Shown piece after piece: positions 1 through 10,095 of a stretch of 64,000 bases of DNA (its first letter is position 1; every line of letters begins with the position of its first letter). The notes beneath the pieces are model-generated. The model did no database searches, was not told the DNA's origin, and saw only the letters and a list, made by a program, of their open reading frames with translations. Origin of the DNA: Amylostereum areolatum (Eukaryota > Basidiomycota > Agaricomycetes > Russulales > Stereaceae). The stretch spans positions 292,984 to 356,983 of the forward strand of contig SAXG01000047.1 of the NCBI GenBank assembly GCA_012932865.1, in the 5' to 3' direction. Both the position numbers and the translations under genes were made by a program.

Positions 1-410
1 CCAGCTTGTTGTACCTTGGCTTTCTCCCGACCTCCGTGTGCGCTCTCCTGACCTCGCCGAGCGCGTGCTCGAGGAAAACAGGGACGTTCACGACAAATTG
101 AAGACGAAGATTTTGCAGGAGATTCTGGACCACCTGCGGCGTCTGGAGAAGGAGGAGAACGAGCGAAGGGCCAAGGAATGGTGGAATAGGACTCATGCTC
201 GTTTAGCGTCTCAAAGCACCACTGGGTCCTGTGAAGGCTTGGTCAGTGACATGAAGACGACATCAGCTGACGAAGGTGCGTTGTCCCTCTCGCGCGTTGG
301 GGATGCTACCTAGTACTCATACTCGCTTAGATGCAGCGGTGGCAGAAGCTAAGGCGGCGATCAAGGCTGAAACACTTGAAGACCACATGGCCGGCACACC
401 GAAAGAGTAG
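1..410 (+). CDS. Deaminase-family gene, 3' end only (copy F)
   Basis: The window opens inside this gene. Frame 2 reads from the edge (PWLSPDLRVRSPDL) to about 275, where GAAG|GTGCGT is a good donor. An intron of 55 nt ends at 330 (CGCTTAG) and the last exon runs to TAG at 408-410. The visible part is the charged, helical tail that follows the deaminase domain in the related gene at 15039-17096 (same VAPWLFPDLRVRSPDLAERVLEEN context, same LSSQSTTGS segment). The catalytic motifs lie off the window. The 3' flank also resembles the flank after 17096, so these two genes are sister copies. It is read toward the 3' end of the Cdc20-like gene at 1012-2359. Splicing is inferred. Confidence 0.6.
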
Positions 411-1011
411 CATGTTGTCGTCATCTTCTCGTTCGTGCGAGGCTTTTCGTCCTTCACAACATATGTATATATTCGTACACCCACGTCGCGGAAACGCGTA
501 TACATGATGCATCGTCGTCGATTCCCGGTCGTACGCAGGGGATACTATTGTCCGCTTCCTCGATCGCGGAACCAGCCCTATACGTGCACTTGTGCGGGCG
601 TCGCTCGGCAAGAGAGAGAGCATTCGCATGCCACCCGCAAAGTGAAACAGGACGTGAAAGGGAGGGGGCATAAGAACGAATTAAATCAAGAGGGGACGCG
701 AGATCGAGAACAGCCCTTTCGTAGACAAACCTATGTAGGGTACATAGGGACTTGGCATCCAATGGACGCTCAGCGCTCAGCACTCACAGATCCTGGGGCG
801 TTGACACTTGGCGATCCGTTCGTAAATGAGGGAATACACATTGCATCGTCAAGTACTCGTACAACAAGGTGTTCTCGCCCACAAGACCAAGTACACACAA
901 CAAAGCCCGAGGTGTCACAACACAAGTCCCCCATCCCTCGTTCAAAACCGTCCACATAGTACGAACGTCCGCCCGTCCCACCCAATCCAAGCCCGCGCAC
1001 GCCGCACCGCG
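411..1011. other. Convergent intergenic spacer
   Basis: No supported gene. The first 100 bases resemble the 3' flank after 17096; bases of about 780-990 are the 3' flank of the Cdc20-like family, matching in reverse complement the sequence after 22031 and 30505 (shared words such as the CAAGTACACACAACAAAGCCC stretch). Several ORFs of 60-190 codons here overlap one another on both strands and show no family features. Confidence 0.5.
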
Positions 1012-2359
1012 CTACCGAATCCCACACGGGCCCTCGGTCATGCTCCGCTGCCGTCGCAGCTCCTTCTTCTTCCCCCACACGTCCCAGATCTTCACCATCT
1101 TCTCCCCGGGTACCGCAAACGCGACCTTCAGCCCGCTGGGACTGATCGCGCTCCAGAGCACAGCGTCCGTCGCGGGGTACGCGGTCCCGACGTGCCCGAG
1201 GCTGGGGAACGCGAGTACGGACACCGCGTTCGCGGCCAGCGACGGGTGCGACGCCGCGGGGTTGAATCCCCCCAGGCCCGACGCGACGTCGGCGGCGGGC
1301 GCGCGCACGGCGCCGTGCGTCGCGAGCACCTCCTTGCACTGCTGCGACCACTGCAGCGACGTGACCTGCGTGTTGAGCTCCAGCCGGTCCGTCGCGAGCG
1401 GGATGGGGGACGTCTCGTTAATGTTCAAGAGCCGGATCGTGCCCGACCCGTCCGCCGCGGCGTCGCCGGAAGACAGCGTTTTGAGGGACCACGGACACCA
1501 TGCAAGAACCTGCGCGGAGAAAATGAGAACAATTAGAAGGGGGGTGGGCTGGCAGGGGGAGTAAAGGCACCTTGACAGCGCCGACGTGCTGCATCTTGCG
1601 GCGCCGCTGGACGAGGTCGCCGACGTCGAGGGGAACGGTCGGGTTCTGGCGCGAGTCCCAGGCAAGGACGACGCCAGACTCGGCCGCGCTCGCGAGCACG
1701 CGGTGGTCGTGGTTCCAGGCGAGGGCGGTGATCCGGGCCTGGTGGCGGGTCACCCGCTTGTTCTGCTCCTTCATCGCGCGCGCGTCGCGGATTCGCGTGT
1801 TGAAGTGGCGGATCGTACCCTTCTCGCCGCCGACCGTGAGCACGGGCCCCGCGAACCGCAGGGCGGTGGCGGGCTTGGTGTACCAGTTCATGATCATCTT
1901 CTTGGAGGGGATGTCCCAGAGCTGGATGAGGCCCCCGGACGTCGCGACCGCGACCACGTTCGGCATCTCCGTGTCGCCGCACTCGATCATGCGCAGGTGG
2001 CCGTGGTGGACCTTGAGCTTGACGAGGACCGCGACGTCGTCGGTGCCGCCGGTGGTGGCGAGGCTCTTGACGTGCACGCGGTCGCCGCGGCCGAAAACGA
2101 GGGTGTTGTACGATGTCCAGGCGAGGGGCGCGGTCGGGCCGAGGACGTCGTCGGTGTGGCCTTGGAAGGGGACGTTCGCTTTGGTTTCGTGTAGGTGGAA
2201 TTTGGCGGAGGTTTCGGAGGGCGGGAGCTGGGTGAAGGAGATGGAGAGAGCGGGGGAGGCGGAGCGGACGGAGACGTCGGCCGGGTGGAGGAAGGGTGTG
2301 ATACCGCGGGAGGGGGTCGGGGGCGCGGACATGAGGCTGATGGAGGAGGCTCTGCTCAT
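1012..2359 (-). CDS. Divergent Cdc20/Fizzy-type WD40 protein, short copy (A')
   Basis: Two exons (2359-1571 and 1509-1012) around a 61-nt GT-AG intron give 428 aa. The protein is a WD40 propeller of the Cdc20/Cdh1 class: LIQLWDIPSKK, ITALAWNHDHRVLASA, LAWCPWSLKTLSSG, TSLQWSQQCKEVLATHG and VKIWDVWGKK lie in the family's order, and the chain ends in Ile-Arg, the tail Cdc20/Cdh1 proteins use to dock on the anaphase-promoting complex (family knowledge). Blade 5 reads RLLNIN where the paralogue has RLWNIN. In the paralogue at 20252-22031 two more exons precede this one; here the matching upstream sequence (about 2400-2600) shifts frame and stops, so I start at the Met at 2359. It lies head to head with the deaminase gene at 2858. 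Function as an APC/C adaptor is inference. Confidence 0.68.
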
Positions 2360-2857
2360 GGATTGGCGGGAGCGATGGCGGTGGATCGTGCGCGGTCGAC
2401 TCGGCGAGCGGTCGAACTAAAAAAACGAAATAACATGAGAGCGTGCAAGTACCACAGAAAACGCCTGCGTACAATAGCGGCCGCTATTTCGACGGCGGGG
2501 CAGAGCTCGTCGCCATCGTCTGCGTCGAACGAGGGCGTTTTCCGCTGGGCTCGCCAACAAGTGTGACGCTATCGCCGGCGGTCGTCAATTGAGAGTGGAA
2601 AATGCGATCGGGGACACACTGGGGTGGCGGCGGCTGGCGGCGGACGACGGACGACGGTTGACGGTCAGTCTGCGGGTATGTGCAAAGAAGTAACGCAGAG
2701 GGCCGCGCAAGGCCGCGCAGCGTGGATTGTGGGAACGTGGGTTTGAACCCTAACCCTAACCATACCCTCTCAGATCTCAAGTTCAACCGACGTTCAACGT
2801 TCAACGCCCGTATCCTCAAAATCTCTCGATGCTCTCCGTATTTCTAACATATAACCT
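2360..2857. promoter_or_regulatory. Shared 5' region of a divergent gene pair
   Basis: About 500 bp separate the two start codons. The left half is relict 5' exon sequence of the Cdc20-like gene (a TTTTTTAG acceptor near 2413, then sequence matching exon 2 of the paralogue but with a frame change). The right half is purine/pyrimidine-skewed and carries a short telomere-like run at 2746-2761. The same layout recurs in reverse at 33347-33860, and in diverged form at 24897-25450 and 29140-29560. Any shared promoter function is inferred from position only. Confidence 0.45.
2746..2761. repeat. Interstitial telomere-like repeat
   Basis: Reads AACCCTAACCCTAACC, two and a half CCCTAA units, about 100 bp upstream of the deaminase ATG. 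The related 5' region at 33443-33452 keeps only one unit (GGTTAGGGTT on the plus strand). Fungal telomeres commonly use TTAGGG, but this run is too short to be a telomere. Confidence 0.6.
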
Positions 2858-4869
2858 ATGATTCCCTCTCCCCCCTCCCCCAATCCTCTCGACGTCAACG
2901 TTCTCGCCGCCCTCATCGGCGGTCTAATCGAGAATAACACCAAAAACGCACGCAGGGAAGGTCAGCCTCCCGACAAGAGTGAAGAGGCTTTCTCCCGCCA
3001 GGCCATCATTCTTGACAGTCTGGCACATCTGTCCATCTGCAATCAGCAAAAGCAGGTCGTTGCAATTGCTGTCGATATCCACGGCGCAGGCGCGCACCTG
3101 TACGTGGCCGAGAATGGCGCGGTGGACAAGCGAGTGGTCCCGATCCTTCACGATATCATCTCGACCCTAAAATCCGTCAGGGACCTCGCTCAAGCCAATC
3201 CCAACATCGACTTGAGCCGTTCTTCTCGCTCCAAGGTCTATTATCGTATCTACGCAGTTGGACCATCTGGACCCGCACAGTATCTTACCGAATTGGAGAT
3301 TAGGCTGGTCAAACACTCCTGGTACAAGATCAAACGGCGCCTTCAAAAGCGCTACGATCCGTTCATCACGTTCATGAAGGAGGTCCAGGGCACCCCACGG
3401 GACGACCTTGCTTGGGACCAAGACGACCGCGTCAATTTTGCAGCCTTACAGTCCGGTCCCCATCGGAAACGCCTCGATTCCATCTACTCTGTTGTGGTCG
3501 CGATGCAAGAAGTGCTTACGGAGGGGCCTCCGACCGACGGGCGAGGAGGGGTGATATTGGCCTACACTCGGCAGTTGCATTTCGAATTCAAAGACCTCCT
3601 TGGCCACGTAAAGAAACGCCGCTTTCCCCACTCCTTTTTTTTTGCATGCGAAAGCTACCTGGCGCTCAGAGGCATGGGTGAGCGATCATATTACTGCCCG
3701 CGACAGCCGTGGTTCTCACAGACTCTCAGAGCAACAGCTGCCGATGGAACGATGGTTAACCAAGCTCGTCGCCGTACACGTTCATTTTCTTCGTGTGGTG
3801 AACTTGGTCGGTTCCGTTCACTTGGCCCCTTTACTCGACAACGTCAAGATCAGTACCGTTCCTCCAAGCACGTCTACTCTCGAGATCAAGGTGGACTACG
3901 AGAGGCTGCAGGATGTCGCGCGTGCGGCAGGATGGAATCGACGCCCAGACCCGCCCAAATCATCTACTGAAGAGGAGGACCCTGCAGTCAGCTTATTACC
4001 GAACGACCCCCTCCGTGTCTTCCTCGGAGAGCTGGACCATCGTCTTCCTCGTCCTCCGAACGCCAAGCAGCCCACGGCTTCCGTCCCGATGTCGCGTACG
4101 TCGATGGACTGCTTCAATTGAGACTCTCGTTTCTGACGTATACCATCTCTTCAGGCTCTCCGGACGTTCAAGTTGTCGTACGCACCTACAAGGATGTTAA
4201 CGTTCACTGCGAATGCTCCCTTCTCGTATATCTTCACCAGCACTCCATCGCCCACATCCCGTACATCGGAGTCTCAAAGCTGTCCTGCTACCTCTGCAAC
4301 GCGTACATCTCCGCCCATTCGCAATCGACCAGCTTCCCGGTTACGACGCTGGGCTGTCACAGCCAGGTTGCCGCGCCTTGGATCTGCCCCCCTACCGCCT
4401 CTGCCGACGTGAAGGAGAGATTGACAAAAGTGATCCTGGAGAAGTTGGCTCGTTATTTGTCCGAGATCGACAAGGAGCTGCAGGAGGCCAGGTTGCGGGC
4501 TCGTAAAGCGTCGCAAAGCACGGTTGAGTCGTCTGATGACGAAGAGAGCGGAGAAGACTCGGAGGTGTTGGCAGACGACCCTGGTATGCTTATTACTTCT
4601 GTCGCGGCGTCTCCGGTTCGCTGAGTGAGCTTGCTCGTATAGGTGGGCTCCTACTCGATTCGATGGCACTCTGGGAGAGGGAAAAAGAACAATTGGCGGC
4701 GGAGGCGGAAACCAAAGCTGCGGGGAAAGCTCAGACACGGGAGAAAGACGAGCAGAAGGCCAAGTTCAAGGCAGAGCCTAAGGCGAAGGGAGATCCGGCG
4801 CAGGCTGCCGGAGAGGCTGACGAGGACGCGGTTGAATACGGTGGTCCGCTCCTCACGGGTGTTGAGTAG
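2858..4869 (+). CDS. OTT_1508-like deaminase family protein (copy A)
   Basis: Four exons (2858-3677, 3730-4095, 4155-4583, 4643-4869) joined by GT-AG introns of 52, 59 and 59 nt give about 613 aa; all three junctions keep phase 1. Residues 1-270 are helical with no motif I know. The C-terminal half has a zinc-deaminase signature: HCE at about 413-415 and CYLC at about 440-443, in the context VNVHCECSLL...GVSKLSCYLC. That spacing and context match the OTT_1508-like branch of the deaminase superfamily, a family known from bacteria and expanded in fungi. The end is a Lys/Glu/Ala-rich coiled tail. Substrate unknown. It is head to head with the Cdc20-like gene at 1012-2359 and almost identical to the gene at 31347-33346. 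The frame after exon 1 depends on splicing, which I inferred. Confidence 0.72.
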
Positions 4870-5216
4870 GGTATTTTGCGGCCGTCCTGGCCATCTGGCT
4901 ACTCTAACGTTTGCGCATGTGTACGATATTCCTAGCAAAGTACTACTGGTGCTGTACCTTTCTTATTCCTGTCAGATCCTCCCGGCGCGACTCATTCGTA
5001 TGACGGTTTCCACAACTGAACGCTATTCCCCCAGCAGCTAGCACGGAACGGACCATGCTTGGGACCGCTCGTGGACCTTCAAACCAAATATACAAAGTAA
5101 TAAAGCTCACTGTAGTTACTATACAAATGAATGAACTTGTATTAGCGTAAGAGCTATGTTTAGGTATTACATCAAAAGTCTGTATGTCAAGATTATAAAG
5201 AAAAAAGGGTTGTAGA
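4870..5216. other. Spacer downstream of deaminase copy A
   Basis: Nothing coding is supported. The first 100 bases resemble the 3' flanks of the other deaminase genes (GGCCGTCCTGGCCATCTGG also follows the genes at 22873 and 31347). Confidence 0.45.
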
Positions 5217-5392
5217 AGATCTTGAGTCTTCTCGGACGCGTCACCAGACAGGATGGCAGCCTGGACGGCAGCGCCGTACGCAATGGTCTCGTCAGGGTTG
5301 ATGCTCTTGTTGGACTCCTTGCCATTGAAGAAGTCGGATGCGAGCTTGAACGTGCGGGGATGCAAGTGGAGCTGCCGACGAAGACAATCTCG
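5217..5392 (-). pseudogene. Hsp70 fragment
   Basis: Reading the minus strand from about 5392, the peptide [13 protein letters not shown] is followed in another frame by [20 protein letters not shown], then [20 protein letters not shown] and KTQDLL. This is the highly conserved end of the Hsp70 ATPase domain (normally EIVLVGGSTRIP...[31 protein letters not shown]). There is a frameshift after the STCIP segment, and homology stops right after KTQDLLQ. Only about 60 of 640 residues remain, so this is a broken fragment, not a gene. Confidence 0.8.
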
Positions 5393-6044
5393 CGGAGGAC
5401 AAGAAATGGTTCAAGAAAGTGGCGATTTGGAGTGGGGAAGGAGTGCGCGAGACCGGTTCGACACGACGACCCGAGAGATTGGTGAAATCACTAGAACATG
5501 AAAATTCGCGGGAGGAGAGGATACGACGACCCGGCGGGGGGGACACGCGAAAAGGAAAGGGTACAATCTAGAAACCCGAGTCAAGTTGGCGAGCGCGCGA
5601 GAATGGGATACGGCGCCCTCAGAGACGGGTGAGTATATGAGAGGATATGATGACATGGTTACTCACGTTCGGAGGTGGAAGAGGCCTACGGAAAAGTACA
5701 GCGCAGGGGGTTACGGCAACGACTGGATGTCACGGAACGGAAGCCTAGTGAGTGGTCGGCCGTGGTTTTGATACCCCATGGTGTTTTGTACGCGACGTGC
5801 ATCGTTCTTGTCATGCGCACGAGCCCACGTTGTCTTACGAACACGGCCAGTCTTCTCGGCTTGATTGATGTCGTCCACAAGCAGGCTGACGTCCTTGCCG
5901 ACGTCCCGAGATGCGAAGCTCTTGAGCCAGAGCTTGCTGGCGTGTGGCTGCTTCAGCTGATCGCGCAAAATGTCCGCGCCGCGCTCGAGGTCGTTTGCAC
6001 GCTTTGAGAGACCTCCAATGAGGTTTTCAACCTGAATAAAGTCA
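5393..6044. other. Region with one possible exon
   Basis: Mostly unassigned. On the minus strand about 5790-6033 an open segment beginning VENLIGGLSKRANDLERGAD looks protein-like (helical, charged) and is preceded by a plausible intron end (CTGACTTTATTCAG). It may continue a short exon beyond the inserted element (minus strand about 6990-6950, read MGTTTTDLTKR or ESHGHYHNGSDEE). I do not recognise the product. Confidence 0.3.
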
Positions 6045-6052
6045 GCTACACC

Positions 6053-6904
6053 TAGGCAGGGACACGGGTCTGCCGACCCGTGGCGGGTCACGGGTACGGG
6101 TCACGCGGGTACGGGTGCGGGTCGGCCTGTCGAAACCCGGGGCCTCCCGCGGGTACCCGTGCTGACCCGTCCGGTTTTCTGGCCCATTTTTGGAGCTTCT
6201 TTTCGCTTATTTTGCTTATTCCGACTCTTATATAGCTAATTCAACTCAGTTCAATTGTATTTTGTACAAAAGAAACCCCCAAATGTAAGTAAAAGTTATT
6301 TGGTAGGGTTAGGGTTAGCTGGTAGAAAAGCAAAAGCACAGCAATGTAGGTAGCAAAAGGGGTACAAGAAAAAAAAAGGGGGCACCGCATCACGAGCACC
6401 AAGCGGCGACTCGCGAGCGGCGGTGGTGGTGGGGTTGCAAAGGAAGGGGGGAGCATGCGCGGTAGGGGGAGTGCACGTGGCGGCGGCGGCGGGGCGGGCG
6501 GCGAGGCCGTTGCAAGCGGCGGGGTGTTGCGAGCGGTGGTGGGTGATGAGGGTGGATGGGTGGACGACGGCGGCGGCGGGTGGATGACGGCGGCGGGTGG
6601 ATGACGGCGGCGGGTAGACGACGATGGTGGATGATGGTGGGTGGGCGACAGCGGTGGGCGGATGACGGCGGGTGGGCGACGGCGGCGGGTGGACGATGGT
6701 GGGTGGGCGACGGTGGCGGGTAGACGGCGGCGGATGGCGTGCGGGGGGTGTGGGCCATGAGTGTTGGTGGTAGATGGGTGCGGGTTTCCCGCGGGAGTAC
6801 CCGGACCCGCAGCAAACCCGGACCCATGAGAACGGGTACGGATTTTGGCGGGACGGGTGCGGGTCGGCTTCCGGGACCCGCGGGAGTACCCGTGTCCCTC
6901 CCTA
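6053..6904. mobile_element. Non-autonomous hAT-like element 1
   Basis: An 852-bp element with ends TAGGCAGGGACACGGGT and, inverted, TAGGGAGGGACACGGGT, flanked by the exact 8-bp duplication GCTACACC (6045-6052 and 6905-6912). An 8-bp target duplication with TIRs starting TAGG is the hAT pattern. Both subterminal regions are packed with ACCCGT/ACGGGT units (6060-6170 and 6778-6895). The middle holds a GGCGGC/GGATGACGGCGG simple repeat (about 6410-6760) and a telomere-like TAGGGTTAGGGTTAG at 6304-6318. No transposase is encoded; the long minus-strand Pro/His/Arg ORF here is a product of the simple repeat. Confidence 0.85.
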
Positions 6905-7773
6905 GCTACACCACTCTTGAAGACATGGCAGACGAGCACGCACCTCTTCGTCAGATCCGTTGTGGTAGTGCCCATGAGACTCCTTGTAGTCACACCATCA
7001 TCCCTCGTTCTTACCCTTCCGATACGCCAAATTCATCTTCAACACCTACGCCTCCCTTTTCGTTCTGAGCACTCCCGAACGGATTTGCGCGCGCACCACG
7101 TGACCCGCGGGGCCCCTCGTGTAGATCAGCGCGCGCTTCGGCGCACTCACTCCTGCACTCTTCCCACAGCTTCCTCGTTCCCCCATCCCACCTCACCTAC
7201 TCCAACATCTGCACCCTCACCGCGCTGTACACACGCCGTGTCCAGCCGACAAGACTGCACATCGAGGCCCGCACAGCCCGTGGACGAGGTGGAAGGAGAA
7301 AGGAACGGTATTGGCTCCTCCCGCTTTTTGCTCCCGTCGACGTTGGGTGCCCGCCGTCTTTGTTCCCCCCACCGTACGCCCTCTTTTCCGTCTCGCCATT
7401 TCTCCACCGTTCGTTCCCACAACCCTGATCATTACCTCTCGCCTCCAACTTTCCTTATTCTCTACGTGTTCCTCCTCGTCCTTCCACCCGTCCCGCACTC
7501 CCCTGCCGCCAACCTACCAACATCCCCGACCTGATTGCCGAGCACGCGGCATCTCGGGAGCTAGGGACGCGGACCGCCACGTGCGACGACGACAGACGGA
7601 GAGCCTGAGCACCTCCTGACGTCCTCTGCCTGGTCAGCGGAGTGTCGCTCGCACGTGGACGACCGTCAATAGTCCCGACGTCTCTTGTTCCCTGAATTCG
7701 TGCTCTCGATGTTTTGCGAGGGCGTCCCAGTCGAACCCCCCCTCCATTAACGCTGCACACCCCGTCGTCTCCC
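6905..7773. other. Unassigned stretch between hAT element 1 and the gypsy wreck
   Basis: C- and T-rich on the plus strand. Overlapping ORFs of 60-230 codons exist on both strands but are low-complexity (Pro/Ser/Arg) and share no features with known families. Apart from the short possible exon near 6950-6990 I see no gene. Confidence 0.4.
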
Positions 7774-8196
7774 TGTCACAAACGCAGTTTATGAGACCAA
7801 TGGAACCGCCTAAGTCGCGACGATGGGAGGAGCAAGAGAGGTCAGATGGATTTGAGAGTGTCAGGCCTAGGGTAGTGCAACGTGCGCTATAGTACCGTAT
7901 GACGAGATGGACAGTCTAGGGAAAAGGGAAGAGAAACACTGTCCTTATATACAAGTGGGGACGATGGTGCGATGCGATGCGATAGTGGTGCGAGCGGGGG
8001 GAACAATAAGAAAGGAGTCATGGGGCGGAGGATAAAGGTCCGGAGCAATGATGTCATAGATAAGGATGCGGAACCCCGCTCGGAAGTCCGGGCAATGACG
8101 TCGTTGAAGCATGTGATGCGAAGGAAAGTCATGTGCCGTGACACGTCGCGTGTACGGGGTCTGCAAATGAAGAGAGAAATGGAGCGATCCGTGACA
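7774..8196 (-). repeat. Gypsy-1 LTR, outer left
   Basis: Runs TGTCACAAACGC to GATCCGTGACA. It abuts a polypurine tract (minus-strand AAAGGGGGGGTAA at 8197-8209), so it is the 3' LTR of the minus-strand fragment. It shares diagnostic bases with the outer right LTR (13630-14042), for example GCGAAGGAAAG, that the two inner LTRs lack. TATATACAAG near 7949 is the TATA region in reverse. Confidence 0.85.
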
Positions 8197-9184
8197 TTAC
8201 CCCCCCTTTAAGACGCGCTTTCGCCTGGAGCGCGATGTCATCTGCAAGGGTAGATGCGAGAAAATTGTCAAAGGAGATGCCGAGGGAACGCACAGGGCGG
8301 GGCGCGTTTGGATGGCGTTTGTGGAAGGCGTCGATCATGTCGGTGACCTTTGAGAGCGAGGGGCGAGGGAGCCAGGTATTCTCGGAGTCAGGATAGCCTG
8401 CCCACTTGACGAGGTATTGTATGCCTTTCTTGTTGCGGGTTGGCTTCGAGTCGATGATGTCTTCAACGTCATATTCTTCCTTGTCATCAACGAGGTCAGG
8501 CGGCGGTTGTTCATAGTTTGGACCATGTGCCGTTGTCTCCTTGTACGCGGTGAGCAGCGAAGCATGGAAGACTGGGTGGATTCTCCACGTCTTCGGCAGC
8601 TTCAGACGGTAGTTCACTGGGCTAATAACGTCAACGATCTCGAAGGGTCGAAATCATTTGGCAGCAAGCTTAGCTTTCGGCCTCGTCGTCTTCAGGTTTT
8701 TGCCTTCGAGCCAGACCTTGTCTCCGACAGCGAACAGTGTCGATTTGCTGATCGTGTCACCATTGTAGTGCTTCATTAAGTCGGATGCGAGGGCAAGGCT
8801 GGCCTTGATCTCCTGTCGGACTTCTTCAAGTTGACGGAGGCGTTCTTCAACTGCAGGGACCTTTGAGGACGGATTTACGGATGGGTACATCTTGGGGAGG
8901 AAGCCGTAGAGGACTTCAAAGGGGGCCTTTCCAGTAGCTGCATGGGTGCGGGAGTTGTGAGAAAACTCGAAGAAGGGCAGCCACTTCACCCAGTCATCTT
9001 GACGGTAGTTGCAGAATACTCGCAGGAACTGCTCAAGGTTCTGGTTCTCGCGTTCGGTTTGGCCATCTGTCTGTGGGTGATACGCTGTGCTGAGGGCGGA
9101 CTTGATCCCGAGCTTCTCATTGAGTGTACGCATCACCTGTCCAGCAAATTGGGGTCCACGATCCGAGATGATCTTGTCCGCCAA
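8197..9184 (-). pseudogene. Gypsy-1 integrase C-terminus and chromodomain, left arm
   Basis: Minus-strand reading from 9184: ADKIISDRGPQFAG (second catalytic Asp), YHPQTDGQTEREN (catalytic Glu), then an in-frame TGA after KAKLAAK (8654), then FRPFEIVDVI and a chromodomain (YDVEDIIDSKP...IQYLVKWAGYPDSENTW). The stop sits where the related element at 37354-44871 has Arg, consistent with CGA to TGA. The integrase N-terminus is absent: at 9184 the sequence is cut by the inner LTR at the site GCCAA. This is a fragment, identical in protein to the right arm except near the LTR. Confidence 0.85.
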
Positions 9185-9604
9185 TGTCACGGATCGCTCC
9201 ATTTCTCTCTTCGTTTGCAGACCTCGTACACGCGACGTGTCACGGCACATGACTTTCCCTTGCATCACATGCTTCAACGACGTCATTGCCCGGACTTCCG
9301 AGCGGGGTTCCGCATCCTTATCTATGACATCACTGCTCCGGACCTTCGTCCTCCGCCCCATGACTCCTTTCCTATTGTTCCCCCCGCTCGCACCACTATC
9401 GCATCGCATCGCACCATCGTTCCCACTTGTATATAAGGACAGTGTTTCTCTTCCCTTTTCCCTAGACTGTCCATCTCGTCATACGGTACTGTAGCGCACG
9501 TTGCACTACCCTAGACCCCGGCACTCTCGGATCTATTTTCTTCTCGCTCCTCTCATCGTCGCGACTTAGGCGGTTCATCGGTCTCATAAACTGCGTTTCT
9601 GACA
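9185..9604 (+). repeat. Gypsy-1 LTR, inner left
   Basis: Runs TGTCACGGATCG to GTTTCTGACA, 420 bp, with TTGTATATAAGG near 9427 as a TATA box. It differs from the inner right LTR (12222-12641, opposite strand) at only about two positions. On its left is GCCAA, the same target word found at the inner right LTR; on its right it joins the 5' ORF remnant. Confidence 0.85.
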
Positions 9605-10095
9605 CCTGGACAGTCTACCCCTACGCCTACCTCGCACCCCTCTCTCCATCTACCTCTGCCGTCTCTACGACGTTAAAAACTCCCACCACGGACCTCCTGA
9701 ACGCACCGGTTTTCCTCCCGTTCAACGGAAAGCCGATCACCCCCCGCGACGACGCACCACTCCCCTACCCTTGGTCCGACGCCGTCACCGTCAACTGCCT
9801 CGTCCCCCATACAGAACCTCTGCAAGAAAGATCCCTGGACCGCGCACGGCCTCAACTTCCGCATCTTCGAGTGGAGGTGGCACAAGGATCACGGTACTGT
9901 CGTCCTCGCCCTATACGTCCGGATCACTACGTGCATCAACGTAGATCTCGAACACCTTGAATTCACCCTCCACGCCCCCACCTACCACACATACCTCATC
10001 CAGGACGCCCCCAACCCGATCCTCCAAACCAGTTTCACCTCCGTCTCCCAGTTTAACCGTCGGACCCCCGAATCCACCCCGCCACCAGTCCTCCG
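9605..10095 (+). pseudogene. Gypsy-1 5' ORF remnant
   Basis: Broken coding sequence with pieces such as LNAPVFLPFNGKPITP and DLEHLEFTLHAPTYHTYLIQ, ending in a Pro-rich stretch (TPESTPPPVLRPT). The layout matches the small ORF ahead of gag in gypsy-3 (38285-38686, ending HRLLTPGNTPSPTPEPE). The sequence then jumps to the protease-RT linker of pol, so gag and protease, about 2 kb, are deleted. Confidence 0.5.

Noticed and set aside
1572..2420. Plus-strand ORFs opposite the Cdc20-like gene at 1012-2359
   Set aside because: Shadows of the minus-strand WD40 gene.
2746..2761. A true telomere or chromosome end
   Set aside because: Only about two and a half units, flanked by genes on both sides and varying between duplicated promoters.
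6241..6993. 250-codon minus-strand ORF rich in Pro, His and Arg
   Set aside because: It lies in the GGCGGC/GGATGACGG simple repeat of the hAT-like element and reads as low-complexity sequence.
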